Part shown: in pieces, positions 12,063 to 23,432 of the stretch
Position numbering within the stretch: position 1 is the stretch's first letter
Layout of the letters: every line of letters begins with the position of its first letter
Source of the DNA: Linum tenue
Taxonomy: Eukaryota > Streptophyta > Magnoliopsida > Malpighiales > Linaceae
Direction: 5' to 3'
Assembly: GCA_946122785.1 (NCBI GenBank)
Contig: CAMGYJ010000005.1
Span: 65,980,200 to 66,044,199 of the forward strand
Length of the DNA stretch: 64,000 nt
The notes under the pieces: generated by a model
What the model saw: the letters and a program-made list of their open reading frames with translations, nothing else
Told to the model about the DNA's origin: nothing
The model's database searches: none
Made by a program: the position numbers and the translations under genes

Positions 12063-12690
12063 TGATACAATCAAAGTTGCACAGCTCCAAGCAATTCGAA
12101 CCAAATAAAAGAACCAGGATAAAGGTGGAATCAACTGGACATAATTCACTCGTGAAAAGGGGCGATCGATATAGGAATCGATCGGACAATCTCAACCGAA
12201 ATCAAGGGCAGTTGATATGGGTAGCTCGCCACAACTAGGGTGAATACCTAGCTGATAAGAGTCGCTCTAACACTCCGGAATTCTCAATAGAGTAATTAAG
12301 GCAAAAGTTCTCAAGGAACTCGGCAAAAGCCTTCAAATTAATCAATAGGGTTTCTAACACTTAAACCAACGTGTTCAGCCCCTTTAAATAGGCAAATACA
12401 ATCCAAATCCGAATCCAACAAGGAACAATAATAAACCGACTTTAAAACAAAGGAAACCCCAAAATAGTCTAGGAAACCCGTTAAGCACAAACCATTAAGG
12501 CTCCTTCTTGCAATCTGCCTTCTCTTCGGCACTTCATTCTTATTCCTCCACTCGAATCATCATATATGGCTTCCCTCGAAACAACTCCACGTCCATGGCT
12601 TCAAAGTAGCTCTCCAAATACGTCGCAAGCTTCTCGTTCAACGTTCTTGCCTTCATCAGAGGTAGTCGACGAGGGAGATATGTGGCAGAG
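12063..12690 (-). repeat. 5' LTR of gypsy element G (outer border uncertain)
   Basis: On the minus strand this region ends GATTGTATCA just before the primer site and contains a TATA-like CCTATTTAAAGGGG (about 12377-12391). A related promoter arrangement (TTTAAA near GCAAATA and ACAATCC) occurs at about 17785-17820. The outer end is not defined. I place it where the sequence changes to Athila-type 3' sequence near 12690. Confidence 0.55.
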
Positions 12691-13503
12691 CCGATTCCTT
12701 TTGCCCCACTACTCCACTTGTAACTCTGAACTTGTTTTTCTTATTTTTCTTTCTTTTATGTGTTTGTGACTGTAAACTACTACTACTAACGTATCGTGTT
12801 GTGTAATAACCTAGCCTTGAGCGAGTCGTATTGTGTTTGTGTATGTGTGTTTTTTTCTTCTCCTTGAAGCTCCAAACCTCCTACCCCGGAAACAATTCCA
12901 ACTTTCACTCACCAAGCAAAGCGGTATAATCGTTCTACCCCTATCTTACGTCATTGAGGGCAATGTCGAGCTTAAATGTGGGGGAGGGGGGGGGGGGGGT
13001 AGTTTATTAGTATGCTTGGGTGAGTGTGATTGATGCTTGGAGCCTTGATGTTTGCCCAAATTTGAAAATTTAGGGCTCCAAGCAATGTTTGCATGATCAA
13101 AGTGGCCGATTTGTGGGAGAATTTCGTGTCTATTGGCTTTAACCTTGAATTGTTGCATGTGATTGAGTATGTCTTATGATGATGACCGAGAGGTCCATTA
13201 GGGCAGTGCAAAGGTTTAGTTCTCATGTGTGCGGTTCTTGCTAGGAATGAAAAAAAGGAAGTGTAGTGTTGGAGTGAGTTCTTAAGAAGAGAGCAGTGGT
13301 CGTTAAATGTGAAGGTGACAAGTGTTTTACTCCCCTCTAAGTAATAGTTCAATCGAGCAACTTGGCCATGCAAATATTACAAACACCCTCTAAACTATGT
13401 TAATTCTACATTTAACTCCAACATCCCTCTCATTCTGTAGCATGAATATCAAAGAGTGTCCAGTTTGAACTTGAGAGCTGTAAAAACCACGGTGGGCAAA
13501 GAC
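12691..13503 (+). mobile_element. Fragment of the 3' non-coding region of an Athila-like element (C)
   Basis: The plus strand contains CATTGAGGGCAATGTCGAGC, TTAAATGTGGGGGAGG and a run of G, followed by the CTTGGAGCC/GGCTCCAAG hairpin. This is the same order as in elements A (minus strand, 5315 downwards) and B (from 26960). No LTR or coding region of this copy is recognised nearby. The right part (13090-13503) has no identifiable content. Confidence 0.6.
13036..13082 (+). other. Conserved inverted repeat (RNA hairpin candidate), copy in fragment C
   Basis: The arms CTTGGAGCC and GGCTCCAAG are perfect. The loop contains CCCAAATTTGAAAATTTAGG, in which AAATTT pairs with AAATTT. The loop sequence differs from those in A and B, but pairing ability is kept. 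Confidence 0.7.
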
Positions 13504-13506
13504 TTA

Positions 13507-13963
13507 GGGTCGTTTGGAGAATAGGATTTGAATGATGGATTTATTGAATCCATAGATTTGGCAAAATTTTATGTTTTTTGCTATTTTTTGTATCGTGGAT
13601 TGTAGGTTTAGAGATTTTAAATCTCTAAAATCTAGAGATATCAAAGTTCTCCTAATTAGAGAGATTCTACATTTTGATTTTAGAGATTTTCTCTCTCTTA
13701 CTCTATCTCATCCTTTTTTTAATTTATCCCACTAAATATCCTTATTGATAAATTTTTCAATATTTTTTTAGCCAATTTAATTATTTTGGTTAAGGATACA
13801 TGTCATTTTATAAGCAAATATAATTTCTTTTTTTATTGTATGTTAACAATCGCAGTTATCAAACAATGAACATTTTCAAATCTTTTTTCAACAGTCTGGA
13901 GAGTTCAAATCTTTGGATTGTTTAAAATCTAGAGATTTAGACTCTAATTCTCCAAACGAGCCC
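13507..13963. mobile_element. PIF/Harbinger-like MITE
   Basis: Terminal inverted repeats GGGTCGTTTGGAGAAT (left) and ATTCTCCAAACGAGCCC (right) are nearly perfect and are flanked by the 3-bp duplication TTA (13504-13506 and 13964-13966), as is typical of the PIF/Harbinger (Tourist) group. The 457-bp body is AT-rich with no ORF. It also contains short internal palindromes (AGAGATTTTAAATCTCT near 13610). Confidence 0.8.
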
Positions 13964-14005
13964 TTAGTGTTTGCTTGTTAGAAGTAACAAATTGTAATTA
14001 ACATG

Positions 14006-14162
14006 TGTTAGGGTTAGTGGTGGCTAGTATATTTGTTGAGTGGCCATGATTATAAGGGTAACAAAGATAATAATAAAATTTCTGTTGTTGTCTTAACGAT
14101 TATCGTTGGAAAAACCACTTTGTGTCTCTTGGTCGTTTGTGTAGTTGTTCGTGTGTTTGACA
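14006..14162 (+). repeat. Short LTR-like segment followed by a tRNA-iMet primer site
   Basis: A 157-bp stretch starting TGTTAGGGTTAG and ending GTGTGTTTGACA is followed directly by TGGTATCAGAGT (14163-14174), the primer-site motif of copia and small TRIM elements. No second copy of the LTR is seen in the window and no pol follows, so this is probably a 5' end remnant. Confidence 0.5.
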
Positions 14163-14174
14163 TGGTATCAGAGT

Positions 14175-14900
14175 CTCGGGTATCTTGATGATTCCTACTC
14201 TGCTACTATTCTTGTTTGCGTATTTGCATTCCTTGAAGTCCTGCTTGTCTATTGGGGACTTCATTTGCGGCTCTCATTTTTTGGGCTTTGGTGTATTTAT
14301 ATTATTTTTATGGATGTGCATTTGGGTTTTTTTTAACCCAATTCGATACATTTATAAATATAACTAACCCTAATTGCATATTCTTATGTGAGGTGTACTA
14401 TGACATTATAATTATATTTAGTACAATGCTTAGGTTGTAGAAATTTTAATTAAATGTTCTAGAAGTGAAATGTATGTGTGAGATTCACTTCTTTAGAGTG
14501 CATTTTTTTTCTTCCAAATATGTCTACCTTTTCTGTATTTGAGTTTGGATAACTTCAAGTATTTCTACTTATTTGTATGGTGTCAAAGAACATTCAAATA
14601 CATTGAACATGCAAACAAAAACGGTCACATTTTTTCCCCAATCAATGTTGTTGCAAATACAACCTGCCAAACAACCTGTCACATCGTATCTATGGAAAAA
14701 CTGAAAACTAGAAATAAAAATAAAACTATCTAGTATGTTTTACTCTTTGGAAAAAAATAATTTTGGAAAATACAAGTATAGGCTTATTTACTTTCCTTTG
14801 TTTTTCTGGAACTTTGATTTACTTTCCCAATCCTTTAATTACAATTCATTATTTTTCAAAAGGACCTTACAAGTACTCCTCCCTTTGTGGCCTTACGAGT
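14175..14900. other. AT-rich intergenic stretch without a recognised feature
   Basis: I see short hydrophobic reading frames but no domain, splice pattern or repeat structure that supports a gene. It may be the decayed interior of the element whose primer site is at 14163. Confidence 0.4.
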
Positions 14901-14901
14901 C

Positions 14902-14909
14902 CTATATAT
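14902..14909 (+). promoter_or_regulatory. TATA box of the defensin-like gene
   Basis: The plus strand reads CTATATATACG about 135 bp before the first ATG of the cysteine-rich ORF. The position fits transcription starting near 14930-14940 with a 5' leader of about 105-115 nt. Confidence 0.5.
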
Positions 14910-15043
14910 ACGTTGGTAAACGCGTAGAAAAAACTATCATTTGAAATCAACAAATTCACCGATTAGTTGCAGTTCCAGATAATCAACTTTGGCTTACTCT
15001 TCAAATTAAAAATTGACAGAAGATAGCCGTTCCTGTTCTCTTG

Positions 15044-15350
15044 ATGATGGTTCTCCTCGTCATTAGTGCTTACGGTAAAACTCTGCTTACTCTTGTTCTT
15101 GTATATAATATAAATCGTGTAAAGCCTTGCAGGCTTTGGGTACTAATAATAATCACTTGACTTTATTTTTTTATTAGGAAGGGAGCTGACTGCCGGCGGG
15201 GATCCAAAGTTTTGCTTGATAGGAACTATACCTGCTGGAGCTCAGTGTCTACTTGAGAATTGTATTTTCTTATGTGCTAATAAATTTGGGGGAGCTACAG
15301 AAGGAAAATGTATTAAAAATTCTATATGTCAATGTTACTGGTTCTGTTGA
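15044..15350 (+). CDS. Defensin-like (DEFL) secreted cysteine-rich peptide, two exons
   Basis: Proposed exons are 15044-15074 and 15178-15350, with a 103-bp intron (GTAAAACTC...TTATTAG) placed right after the signal-peptide region, as is usual for plant defensin-like genes. The spliced product is 67 aa: a short hydrophobic leader (MMVLLVISAYG) and a mature part with eight cysteines spaced C-x10-C-x4-C-x3-C-x11-C-x5-C-x-C-x3-C, the last ones in ICQCYWFC. The C-x3-C and C-x-C pairs are hallmarks of the cysteine-stabilised alpha-beta fold. Such peptides are secreted and act in defence or reproduction signalling. The role here is unknown. The leader is short: the frame stays open upstream (QKIAVPVLL) back to a TGA but without an ATG, so the original start may be lost. 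A TATA box lies upstream and transposons lie on both sides. There is no transcript evidence. Confidence 0.65.
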
Positions 15351-15613
15351 TATAAAGTTTTGTTCAAGATAAGATCAAATAATAAATGATAAACGTTTGA
15401 ATTTGAGTTTGTTTTATATCGACGGTCTTTTTGGTTGTAGCGAGGAAATCAGTGAAACAAAAAGTACTATGTTCCGTTTTCCTGTAGACGATAATTCATT
15501 TTCATTAAACTCTCCAATTCAATGTCAAGGCATCTCGATCAACGGTCTTTGTGTTTCTTGGAGCTAGGTAATTGGAAGAAACTATGCAAATAACGAGTTT
15601 TGGTGACACCAAC

Positions 15614-16397
15614 CAGGAATGGAGCAGGGGGGCATGGCCCTCCTTAAATTATTATAAGCTGACTTTGCACCAACACATAACTACCCAAGCTGTTGTCTAG
15701 TTGTGTGTGGCTTTGATTTTAAAAGGGGATGATAAAGCCATAAAGGTTCGATGGCTGGGACATGCACTTTGAATTTTGTAAAATTTTACTTCCTAACCTC
15801 AAATTTTGCATGTCTTACAAATTGATACCTAACTTTTCATTTTGACACATCTTTTTTGTCCATTGTCTTACGATTTGGTGCCTATAATTTGCATGAACGT
15901 TTAACTTCATGTTATTTTGCTTCTTAATACCAAGTTAATTCGAAAATTTTGCTTCCTAATCTCAAATTTTGCATGCCTTAAAATTTGGTATCTAACCTTT
16001 CATTTTGGTATCTTTTGCCCATTCTCTTACAATTAGGTACCTAACATTTGCATGAATGTTTAAATTCATGACATTTTGCTTCTTAATCCCAAGTTATGCA
16101 TGTATTACGATTTGGTACCAAACATTTTCATTTTAGTACACCTTTTGTCCCAAATTTCGCATGCCTTACGATTTGGTACATAAGTTTTCTATTTGGTATT
16201 ATTTTTGCTCATTGTCTTCCATTGTATCGGACTTTCTCATCCCAACCTTTTTATACAAAGCTCTTCTACTAGTTAAAAATAGGCTTCTATATGTAAATAT
16301 TTTGGTAATTTGTGTTGAACGATAAATAGCATAATAAATTCATACTTCAAAAAATTTTATCGGCCTCCCCTTATCTAAATTTCTGGCTCCGTCCCTG
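15614..16397. mobile_element. Non-autonomous hAT element with perfect 8-bp target duplication
   Basis: The element begins CAGGAATGGAGCAGGGGGGC and ends GGCTCCGTCCCTG, and is flanked by ACACCAAC on both sides (15606-15613 and 16398-16405). The CAGGG-CGGA-type ends and 8-bp duplication match the hAT superfamily. The interior (about 15778-16225) is built of degenerate repeats of a unit containing AAATTTTGCATG...TTACGATTTGGTACC, and carries no ORF. Confidence 0.85.
15778..16225. repeat. Degenerate tandem repeats inside the hAT element
   Basis: At least three diverged units carry the succession TTTTGCTTCCTAA(T)CTC, AAATTTTGCATGCCTTA, TTTGGTA(C/T)CTAAC and TTTCATTTTGGTA. The spacing is irregular, so the period is only approximate (about 170-190 bp). 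Confidence 0.6.
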
Positions 16398-16864
16398 ACA
16401 CCAACAAGGCTAGAAAGCAATGAACCTAACAAAAAGGAGTGTTTGCCAATTAAGGATGAACCCATGTGTATGCCTAGATTGTAGCATTGGGTGAGATGGT
16501 TGCACCCTTTGTTGCCAACCTGATCCCAGATGACCTGTTTTCAAGATCGGTTGTTTTATTCATTGGAATAATGTCCTCCCATCAATCAGTTTATCTATCA
16601 TAAAAGGGCTTTAAAAAGCAGGAATCTAAGACGAGGTTTATGATAGTTTCACATATGAAGAGACACATAATATCCCACAGTAAGTTTGTTTGCTTTGATT
16701 TACTCCATTCAATTCTCTTAAAACATATTTCTATATGTGATGTCTCGTCTGCAGTAGGAAAAATAAACTCATCTCTCCCTTGAAAAGGTGGAAGGTGTGC
16801 ATCTCCGTCCTCCACTTCTCTACCAAAACCATAAGGATATTTTTGTAAAGCTCCATTCCCACCA

Positions 16865-17075
16865 AGAACCGCACCCTCACAAATAGGAAAAAATTCAAAA
16901 GTACCACTGTTTAAAAAAATATTTTCAAAAAATACCACCCAACCCCAAAAAATCCAAAAATACCAAGAATCGCACCCTCACAAATAGGGAAAAAATCAAA
17001 AAGTGCCACTGTTTAAAAAGATATTTCCAAAAATACCACCAAACCCCAAAAAATTTCAAAAATACCACCCTTTTT
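16865..17075. repeat. Two tandem copies of a 101-bp unit (AATACCACC repeat)
   Basis: CGCACCCTCACAAATAGG starts at 16870 and again at 16971, giving a 101-bp period. Each unit continues with AAAAGT(A/G)CCACTGTTTAAA and ends with AATACCACCCAACCCC-like sequence. The reading frames across it are low-complexity and not credible. Confidence 0.75.
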
Positions 17076-17094
17076 CAAAAACTACCACTCCACC

Positions 17095-17350
17095 CTGCGG
17101 TTTACACGAAAACCGCTGGATGGGTGAGCGGTTTTCGATGCAAACCGCTGGGCGAAGGGGCGGTTATAAAAACCGCTGCCCACCCAGCGGTTTGGTCCAA
17201 AAAAAAAAATTTCGATCAACTCCTAACTTCGGCTGAAACTTCAAACGAACGTAACTTTGCACTCGGGTATCCGATCGTAGCGATTTTATTTTAATCCGAA
17301 TAAATTTTTGAGATCTTGCAAACCGCAAACACCATAGGCGGTTTGGTCCC
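17095..17350. repeat. Cluster of GCGGTTT/AAACCGC motifs, decayed DNA-transposon end
   Basis: At least eight copies of CGGTTT or its complement (for example AAAACCGCTGG, AGCGGTTTTCG, CAGCGGTTTGGTCC, GGCGGTTTGGTCCC) lie in 250 bp in both orientations. Similar motif clusters mark ends of some plant DNA transposons. I cannot name the family. Confidence 0.45.
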
Positions 17351-17413
17351 TAGAATTTTTATTTTTATAGATATCGACGAAGGGTTGGAGTGCGAACGAG
17401 AATTCTTTTTTTA

Positions 17414-18512
17414 ACATGGTCAGTCTGGTCCAGACCGTACCGGACCGTATAGTATATGGTTTGTAATACAACCCTGGAGGGTTGGATTTTTATCAAAGTC
17501 ACGCAGCAAATAATCAATCCGAAGATTGATTGAACTCGAATTAAGAACGACGCGTTCTTAATACGAAAATTGGTTAAAAAGGAACCAATAGACAATTCCA
17601 CACCTGGGGAAAGCTCGTATGGTATAAAAGGGTAGTTGCTCGACAAAGATTGAAGAGAATATTCAATCTATACAAAGCTCACAAGTTTGGAATCCACCAA
17701 ACTCAAACAAGTGGTAACTTGCACAAAACCAAAAGGTTTGTTTTTCGATTAATCAAAGTCTTCTCTTTTTACAACGTAAATTGAACGGTATTTAAAGGCA
17801 AATAAAACCTAATACAATCCTAATAGAACTAGACAACAACTAAGGTAAAATTCTACACTAAAAAGGACACAAAATTCGGGTTTTAACTCCCTTTCTTGAA
17901 GCACAAATAAGCTGCCAGCAAACAGTAAAAAAGCAGCTTTCGTACTAACTTCGTGCTCTTCGTTCGAAGCCTTCCCGAACTCCAATCCTTCATCCAATTC
18001 CTTCCCTTTGTACATAGATATACCTAGTTTCATGTTGTGGAAGCCTTTGGACTTGAATCAGATCCATACTCATCGAATTATGCTCCAAAGTAGGCTTCAC
18101 AAAACAGTTTCCAGACTTAACCATTTTCTGGTCGTTTTCCAGTTTTGAGGTAGCAACTTTGAGGCCTTGGAAAACAACTTCAATGACATCATCTGGATCC
18201 AAAAAGTATACTATTGGAAACATGGCAAATTTATCTGTAAAATAAGCCCTTGGTCTCCAATTTTCATTAAGCCATTTGTGAGATACAAACTTCCAAAGTA
18301 GGCTACTGAAACTGTTTCAACACTTAGCCAAAAATCAGAATTCTTCATGTTAGTTGAGATGACTTCTTTGGCAAGTAATTATGAATTGTGGATTGATCCA
18401 ATTGGGATCATATCAGTCTGGTCCATGGTCTGTGTTCCAACCTCTCGGTCTGGACCACAGACCGTATCTATTGTATGGTCTGGACCGGACCGCACCGATT
18501 CCCACCCCTAAG
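17414..18512. mobile_element. hAT remnant with GGTCTGGACC motifs, probably holding a gypsy-type LTR
   Basis: Both margins carry the subterminal motif found in the intact hAT at 23342-30453: GTCTGGTCCAGACCGTACCG (17421 onwards) and GGTCTGGACCGGACCGCACC (18477 onwards). The right margin ends GATTCCCACCCCTA, a plausible hAT terminus. The left terminus and target duplication are missing. The 900 bp between has an LTR-like look on the minus strand, with TTTAAA near GCAAATA and ACAATCC as in gypsy element G. This interpretation is tentative. Confidence 0.45.
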
Positions 18513-18700
18513 TCAGAACAAACAGACAGTGCAGCGTCTAACCACTCGGACTACGCCGTGCTTCTTGCTACATTATTTTCTTAGATACATTTTACTGTAA
18601 AGTAAGATTAATACTCAAAATTTACATCAATCGATCGTGTTAATACTTTTTGCATTAGCCAAGTTAGATTACTTCTAGGTATTTCAAATTGTTAAAACCT

Positions 18701-19359
18701 TGATTACAGTTGGCTTCATTTTACATACACATATTTATTTTACTTAGAGATTTCCCTAATACGAAATCATGGTCAATAGGCCGTGATAGTCGTTCTCGAT
18801 GAAATTCTCCCAAAGGGAATCTAACATTCAATCACAAAATTGAAAAATCATAAATCCATTTCCTAACAACTCAAATTATCTTAATGCGATCAATAGAACG
18901 TGTTTAGGATCACTTCAAAATCGAACAATTTCAATCGAACTACGTGGACTTTGATCCCGACTACTCGGGTACGTAGGCAACCAATAGGTTCGAGTCCGAT
19001 TAACCAAAAACTCTTTCTTTACTTTTGAACACTACGTCAATAGGCGTATGATCAATTTTAAATCATAACACCTAATTAATTAAATACGCAAATAAGGTGC
19101 AAATAACAAAACACCCAACCCTTAAAAAGGCTTATCGATTTAAGTAGTACCAATTATGGGCGTTGTGGGGTGTGAATACACTTCCCCACATGTAACTGTA
19201 CTCCCGAACACAAATCTCTAATTTTCGCAGACCAAATCCCGGTTTTGACCCTAAGGTTGAGACTGGATAAAAAGGTGTTCGATCCACCATAATATAAGGT
19301 CGATGGCGAATCCGAGCATCACGCGACGGGTACCCCGATTTCGAGGGGCGGTTGCGTCA
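18701..19359. mobile_element. Solo LTR inserted in copia integrase, 6-bp target duplication
   Basis: A 659-bp segment starting TGATTACAGTTGG and ending GGGGCGGTTGCGTCA is flanked by AAACCT on both sides (18695-18700 and 19360-19365). It contains CTCGGGTACGTAGGCAACC (about 18965) followed by GGTTCGAGTC, a pattern seen in Tat/Ogre-lineage LTRs. Removing it restores the copia context ...LLKPPDYSS... into KVFGCLAYA. The 6-bp duplication is slightly longer than the usual 5 bp. Confidence 0.6.
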
Positions 19360-19365
19360 AAACCT

Positions 19366-20033
19366 CCAGACTATAGTTCTTGAAAGTGTTTGGTTGTTTG
19401 GCTTATGCCATAGTTCTAGATGAACATAAGAGAAAATTTTCAGAAAGAGCAAGAAAGACAGTTTTTGTAGGTTATCCTTATGGATTCAAAGGATTCAAGT
19501 TATATGACCTTGAGCAGGATACTGTTTTTGTTAGCAGAGATGTTGAGTTTGTAGAAAACATCTTTCCATTGTTACACACGTCATATACACAAACTCCTTC
19601 TCAAAATCAAAACCATCAAGACTTTCACATTTTTTATTCCAATATCTCTGATTCTATTCTCCCTCCAGATCACAATGTTCATGAAACTAATGATCAAGAT
19701 TACTTTCCTCATGACTCTGATGATGAATCTATTTCTTCTTCTCCTCATCCTTCTCTAAACACATCTTCTACTTCTGGATCAATCCCTCTCATGTTCTTAC
19801 TCCTGATTACTTCCCATTGCCTTGAGAAAACCTTCTAGAACATATAAACAACCAGCTTGCAAGACTTCATACAAGCTTCTTTTCAAAAGGAACTCCAGGA
19901 GATTATGATACTAAACTCATGTATCCTCTTCCAAGCTAACTAGATTATTCTTCACTGTCACCCAACCACAAACACTTTACTCTTTCCATATCCCTTGCAC
20001 CTGATCCACAAACATACTCATAAGCCATAATGG
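19366..20033 (+). pseudogene. Copia integrase C-terminal fragment (element D)
   Basis: The frame from 19380 encodes KVFGCLAYAIVLDEHKRKFS, ARKTVFVGYPYGFKGFKLYD and VFVSRDVEFVENIFPL, the typical end of copia integrase. A serine/asparagine/acid-rich linker leading towards RT follows. A frameshift near 19790 and stops follow (CTDPQTYS-stop-AIM). It is cut by the LINE at 20047. The RT that should follow is found at 34548, on the far side of the LINE. Confidence 0.85.
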
Positions 20034-20900
20034 AAAGATGTTGGAAGAAGTTTGGAAACGGAGTGAAGCAACGACCAAAAAGAGAGAGAGAGTGAGAAAG
20101 TAGAGAGAGGAAAAGCTCTCTCCTTGTTTTCTCGTTGGTTTCTGGATGACCGTTGGGGGTGTGCCTCCCGAAGAGGAGGCAAACCATTGTTTGAAGCCGC
20201 CGGATGGATCCCCGCCGCTAACGCCGATCCAACCAAGCAAGAAGGTGACGGCCAGTACGAGCCGAGATTTCTCGGGGGAGGGAGGAATGGAGATTGCAAT
20301 CGTCACAGCTAGAGCTGGAGAGCAACACTAGGGCAAGGATGTGGAAATGGAATTGGCTGCTACATGAGAGGTAGGGCAACCCCCAAATCTGTCGCCGATC
20401 AGCAACGAGGAGGGGAGAATGAAAGTCTCCTACAAGGTTTCGTTCCTGGGGAATGAACCCCCTGCGGAAATCCCCCTAGGAGGTGAATTGATGTCTGACG
20501 AGTCGGAAGGAGAAGATGTTGACGATGACCTAGACTGTCCAACAATTAGAATCAAGAAGAGTACGGACGTGAGGTGGAAAAGAGTCATCACCTTTCGAGT
20601 GTTGGGTAAGACCTTCCCCTTTGATTTCATTCACAGAAGAATTCAGAAAATGTGGGCGAGAACAGGTGGGATCAAATTGGCGATATTGGGAATGACTATT
20701 TCCAAGTGATTTTTGATTCTCAATTGGACCATGATCGTGCCTTGTTTGGGGGACCTTGGACGATTGACGATCACTACGTTGCGGCATAGCCATGGAGGAT
20801 TGATTTCGACCCAGATTTCGACTCGATTAGCCATGCTTCTGTTTGGGTCAGGCTCCCTCGCCTCCCACTGGCCTACTTCGACGAAGAAATCTTGTATGAT

Positions 20901-22245
20901 TGACACGCCAAAACACAACACCAAACTGCGACCAAGTGTAATCGCAGTCCGGGAATGCAGTAACAGGCAAGTTTAATTATCAACCCGGGGTCTAGATCTA
21001 CTGCTTACTCCGTGATTCTCTATTATCTAGCAAACTAATTCGAGTGATTGTTGTTTAAAGCAAAAGCAGTAAGAAAGCAGGAAATGGTTCGGTTTTCAAA
21101 AGCAGGTAAGAGTCACTCGGGATTGAGTCCCCCTAGCCCCTTAGTTAGGTTCAATTGCAATTCCCTGGGTTGATTTACTGTTGATTAGACTGCGGAAGAT
21201 CCAACAGTAGCTTGGAATCTCTTAAGCTGACCAAGCCCTCTCAGTCTAACTACCCGGCAGACGACTAGTCTTCACCGGGATAGAAAGCTGAGGCTATGAA
21301 CACAGAACTCCACTACTGGCGTCAAGAACACCAGTACAAAGCAGTAAACTGGCTAACTCTCGTATAGCCAATCTCCTACTATCGAATGAAGAGGCTCTAA
21401 CAACCTAATCAGATTCTATCTATCTCAGGTTGAAGCAGAAATTGAGACAAGCTGATCAGACTCAAATCAATTCATGAAACATGCGTCATTCGATTAAAAT
21501 CAAACAATAATATCATCCCAAGTCATTACAATCAAATCCCTAACACAAGGAACTAGGGTTCTTCATACCCAAGTGAGAGAAGGGTTCTACTCCATAGAGA
21601 GAGAAGAGAAAACAAGAATCGGATTAGTCATACTCATAACGATGAGGATAATCTGCTCCGGGACGATGATGTTCACTCCTATGACGATCTCCAGGCTCGA
21701 TTCGATGAAATCCAGCTCCAAGACAGCTTCTAGGATGAGTTCTTCGCACTTTCTCTCTCTAGGGCTCTGTTTTTGCTCTCAAAACGCGATTCTCCCACTT
21801 TTGGCTCGGATTAGGCACTAAAACCGGTCTCCCCGAGGTGCACGGGCAGGTGCACGGCCGTGCACCACACCATTCTGGCCGTGCACCCTCAAAACGCACC
21901 GTTTCATTTATTTGGAGCTCAGCCTTCTTGCACGGCCAGGCGCACGGCCGTGCAAGCCTGGATTGTGCCCGTGCATGGCCTCGGCCAGAGGCGCACGGCC
22001 AAATGGCTCATGTGCACGGCCGTGCAGCCTCCTGGTCTGCCCGTGCACTCCCCAAAACAGCTCGCCTTTCGTCCGTTCTTCGTCCAATCGACCCCAAACT
22101 CGCTCCTAAGCCTTCATTCACGTACTAGGACCTGAAATAACACAAACAAGCACAACCTAGCGTGAAATCGGCCTAAAACACGAGAATCAACACCTCAAAC
22201 GGTGTAAGTATGAGGGTAAAAACATGTGTAAATGACGGTCTATCA
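20901..22245 (-). mobile_element. Solo LTR of the element-B family in LINE ORF1
   Basis: On the minus strand it starts TGATAGACCGTCATTTACAC and ends GTGTTTTGGCGTGTCA, 1345 bp. ATGAT flanks it on both sides (20896-20900 and 22246-22250). It is homologous to the LTRs of element B at 23433 and 28513 in the other orientation. It retains the LTR end that the 5' LTR of element B has lost. A cluster of CACGGCCGTGCA motifs lies at about 21840-22045. Confidence 0.9.
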
Positions 22246-23432
22246 ATGATATTGGGGATAAACTGGGAAGAGTTGAGAAAATTTTCTACAACACTGCTAA
22301 TGGTTTAAGGGGAAATTATGCCCGAATCTGCGTGGAGATCGACCTAAGGAAGAGGCTTATCTCTAAGTGCAAGGATCAAGAGAAGGGTGCGCAGGGTTGA
22401 ATACGAGGGACTGCACATGGTTTGTTTCGAATGTGGGCATTATGGACACTTTAAGGAGGCATGTCCGCATCGTGAAATGAATGAGATGATGTCACCAGAA
22501 GAAAAAAACAAGCAGAGTAATACCCCACTACAGAAGCAGGAAATTAGGCCAGAGCTTCTTGAGGACTTTGGGCCATGGATAGTGGCGACCAGAAACCGTA
22601 GGAAAACAAAACAACAGACCAATCAGAAACCAGGGAAGGAGAACAAATGTAAGGAATATACAGCCTCTAAAGAGGCAACAATATCTAGATTCAATGTGCT
22701 GAGAATGAAGATGATAGGGAAGTGGAAACTGAAGATGAGGAGGTTGATGAGCATGTTGTCACACAGGAAGAGAAGGATTTTATTGAGGAAAAGAAAGGGA
22801 GAAAGAAATATGAGAAGCATATGGACAAAACTAACACAGTGAATGACAAAGGGAGAGTGGTTGATGGGAAGGTTGGACCAAGTACTGACAAGGGTCAGGA
22901 GGACAACAACAAAAACCAGGAAAAGCCTGGACAAGGAAAGAAGAGTCAGAAAAACAAAAGAGAATAAAAACGGCCAAAGAAAAACAGCCTAAACCCTCCA
23001 ATGTGAAGGAGGCAAGGGGTGTAGGGATGTTTGTTGCTCCCAAGAGTGGTAAAGCCACTCAACCATCTCCTACTACTAAGCAAAGAGGTAAAACTAAGGA
23101 AGGAGGAACTACTCCTACACATGATAAGCTTAAAGTAGGAAATGAAAGGGGGCAGGCATCTGGTGCTCGTGCAGGACACCAGCCTAGGGGAAAGAAAGTG
23201 TCTCTCAATGCTGAAAGCAAGGAGAAAGCTAAGAAGAAAGTGTTATTCCCAGAAAATGGGAATGGTCAGCCGAACAAGATTAATTTTGATCTGAGCTCGG
23301 ATATGGACCAAACGCTAGAAGATGCAGCCTTGCCAGAAGGTTAGCGCTGGGAAAATAGACCAGACCGTTAGAAAACCCGTGGTCCAAACCGTACCACACA
23401 GTTTGGTCCGGAACGTAGACCGTTAAGTATGG

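Larger units (their letters stand above)
1358..12690 (-). mobile_element. Decayed Ty3/gypsy element (G), split by a nested Athila-like element
   Basis: Reading from high to low coordinates this minus-strand element has an LTR-like promoter region, a tRNA-iMet type primer binding site (12049-12060), gag, protease and RT down to 9342. It then resumes at 2306 with RNase H and integrase. The 2307-9341 block is a nested element. The join is not clean: RT stops after a GFVVSA-like motif and RNase H resumes at [11 protein letters not shown], so roughly 100 residues are missing, probably deleted together with the end of the nested element's 5' LTR. Stops and frameshifts in gag, RT (the Y of the YxDD box is a stop) and integrase show it is dead. 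Confidence 0.8.

Noticed and set aside
12970..12990. Poly-G run as a possible G-quadruplex control site
   Set aside because: It is a slippage-expanded part of the GTGGGGG tract also expanded by GT repeats in element A. There is no separate evidence of function.
14163..14174. Possible tRNA-Met gene at TGGTATCAGAG motifs (also 12049-12060, 59937-59952)
   Set aside because: Only the primer-site complement is present. No cloverleaf can be drawn around it.
17003..17236. Reading frame of 77 codons
   Set aside because: Built from the AATACCACC tandem repeat and GCGGTTT motifs. No gene support.
18381..18584. Reading frame of 67 codons
   Set aside because: It runs across the GGTCTGGACC subterminal repeats of a hAT remnant.
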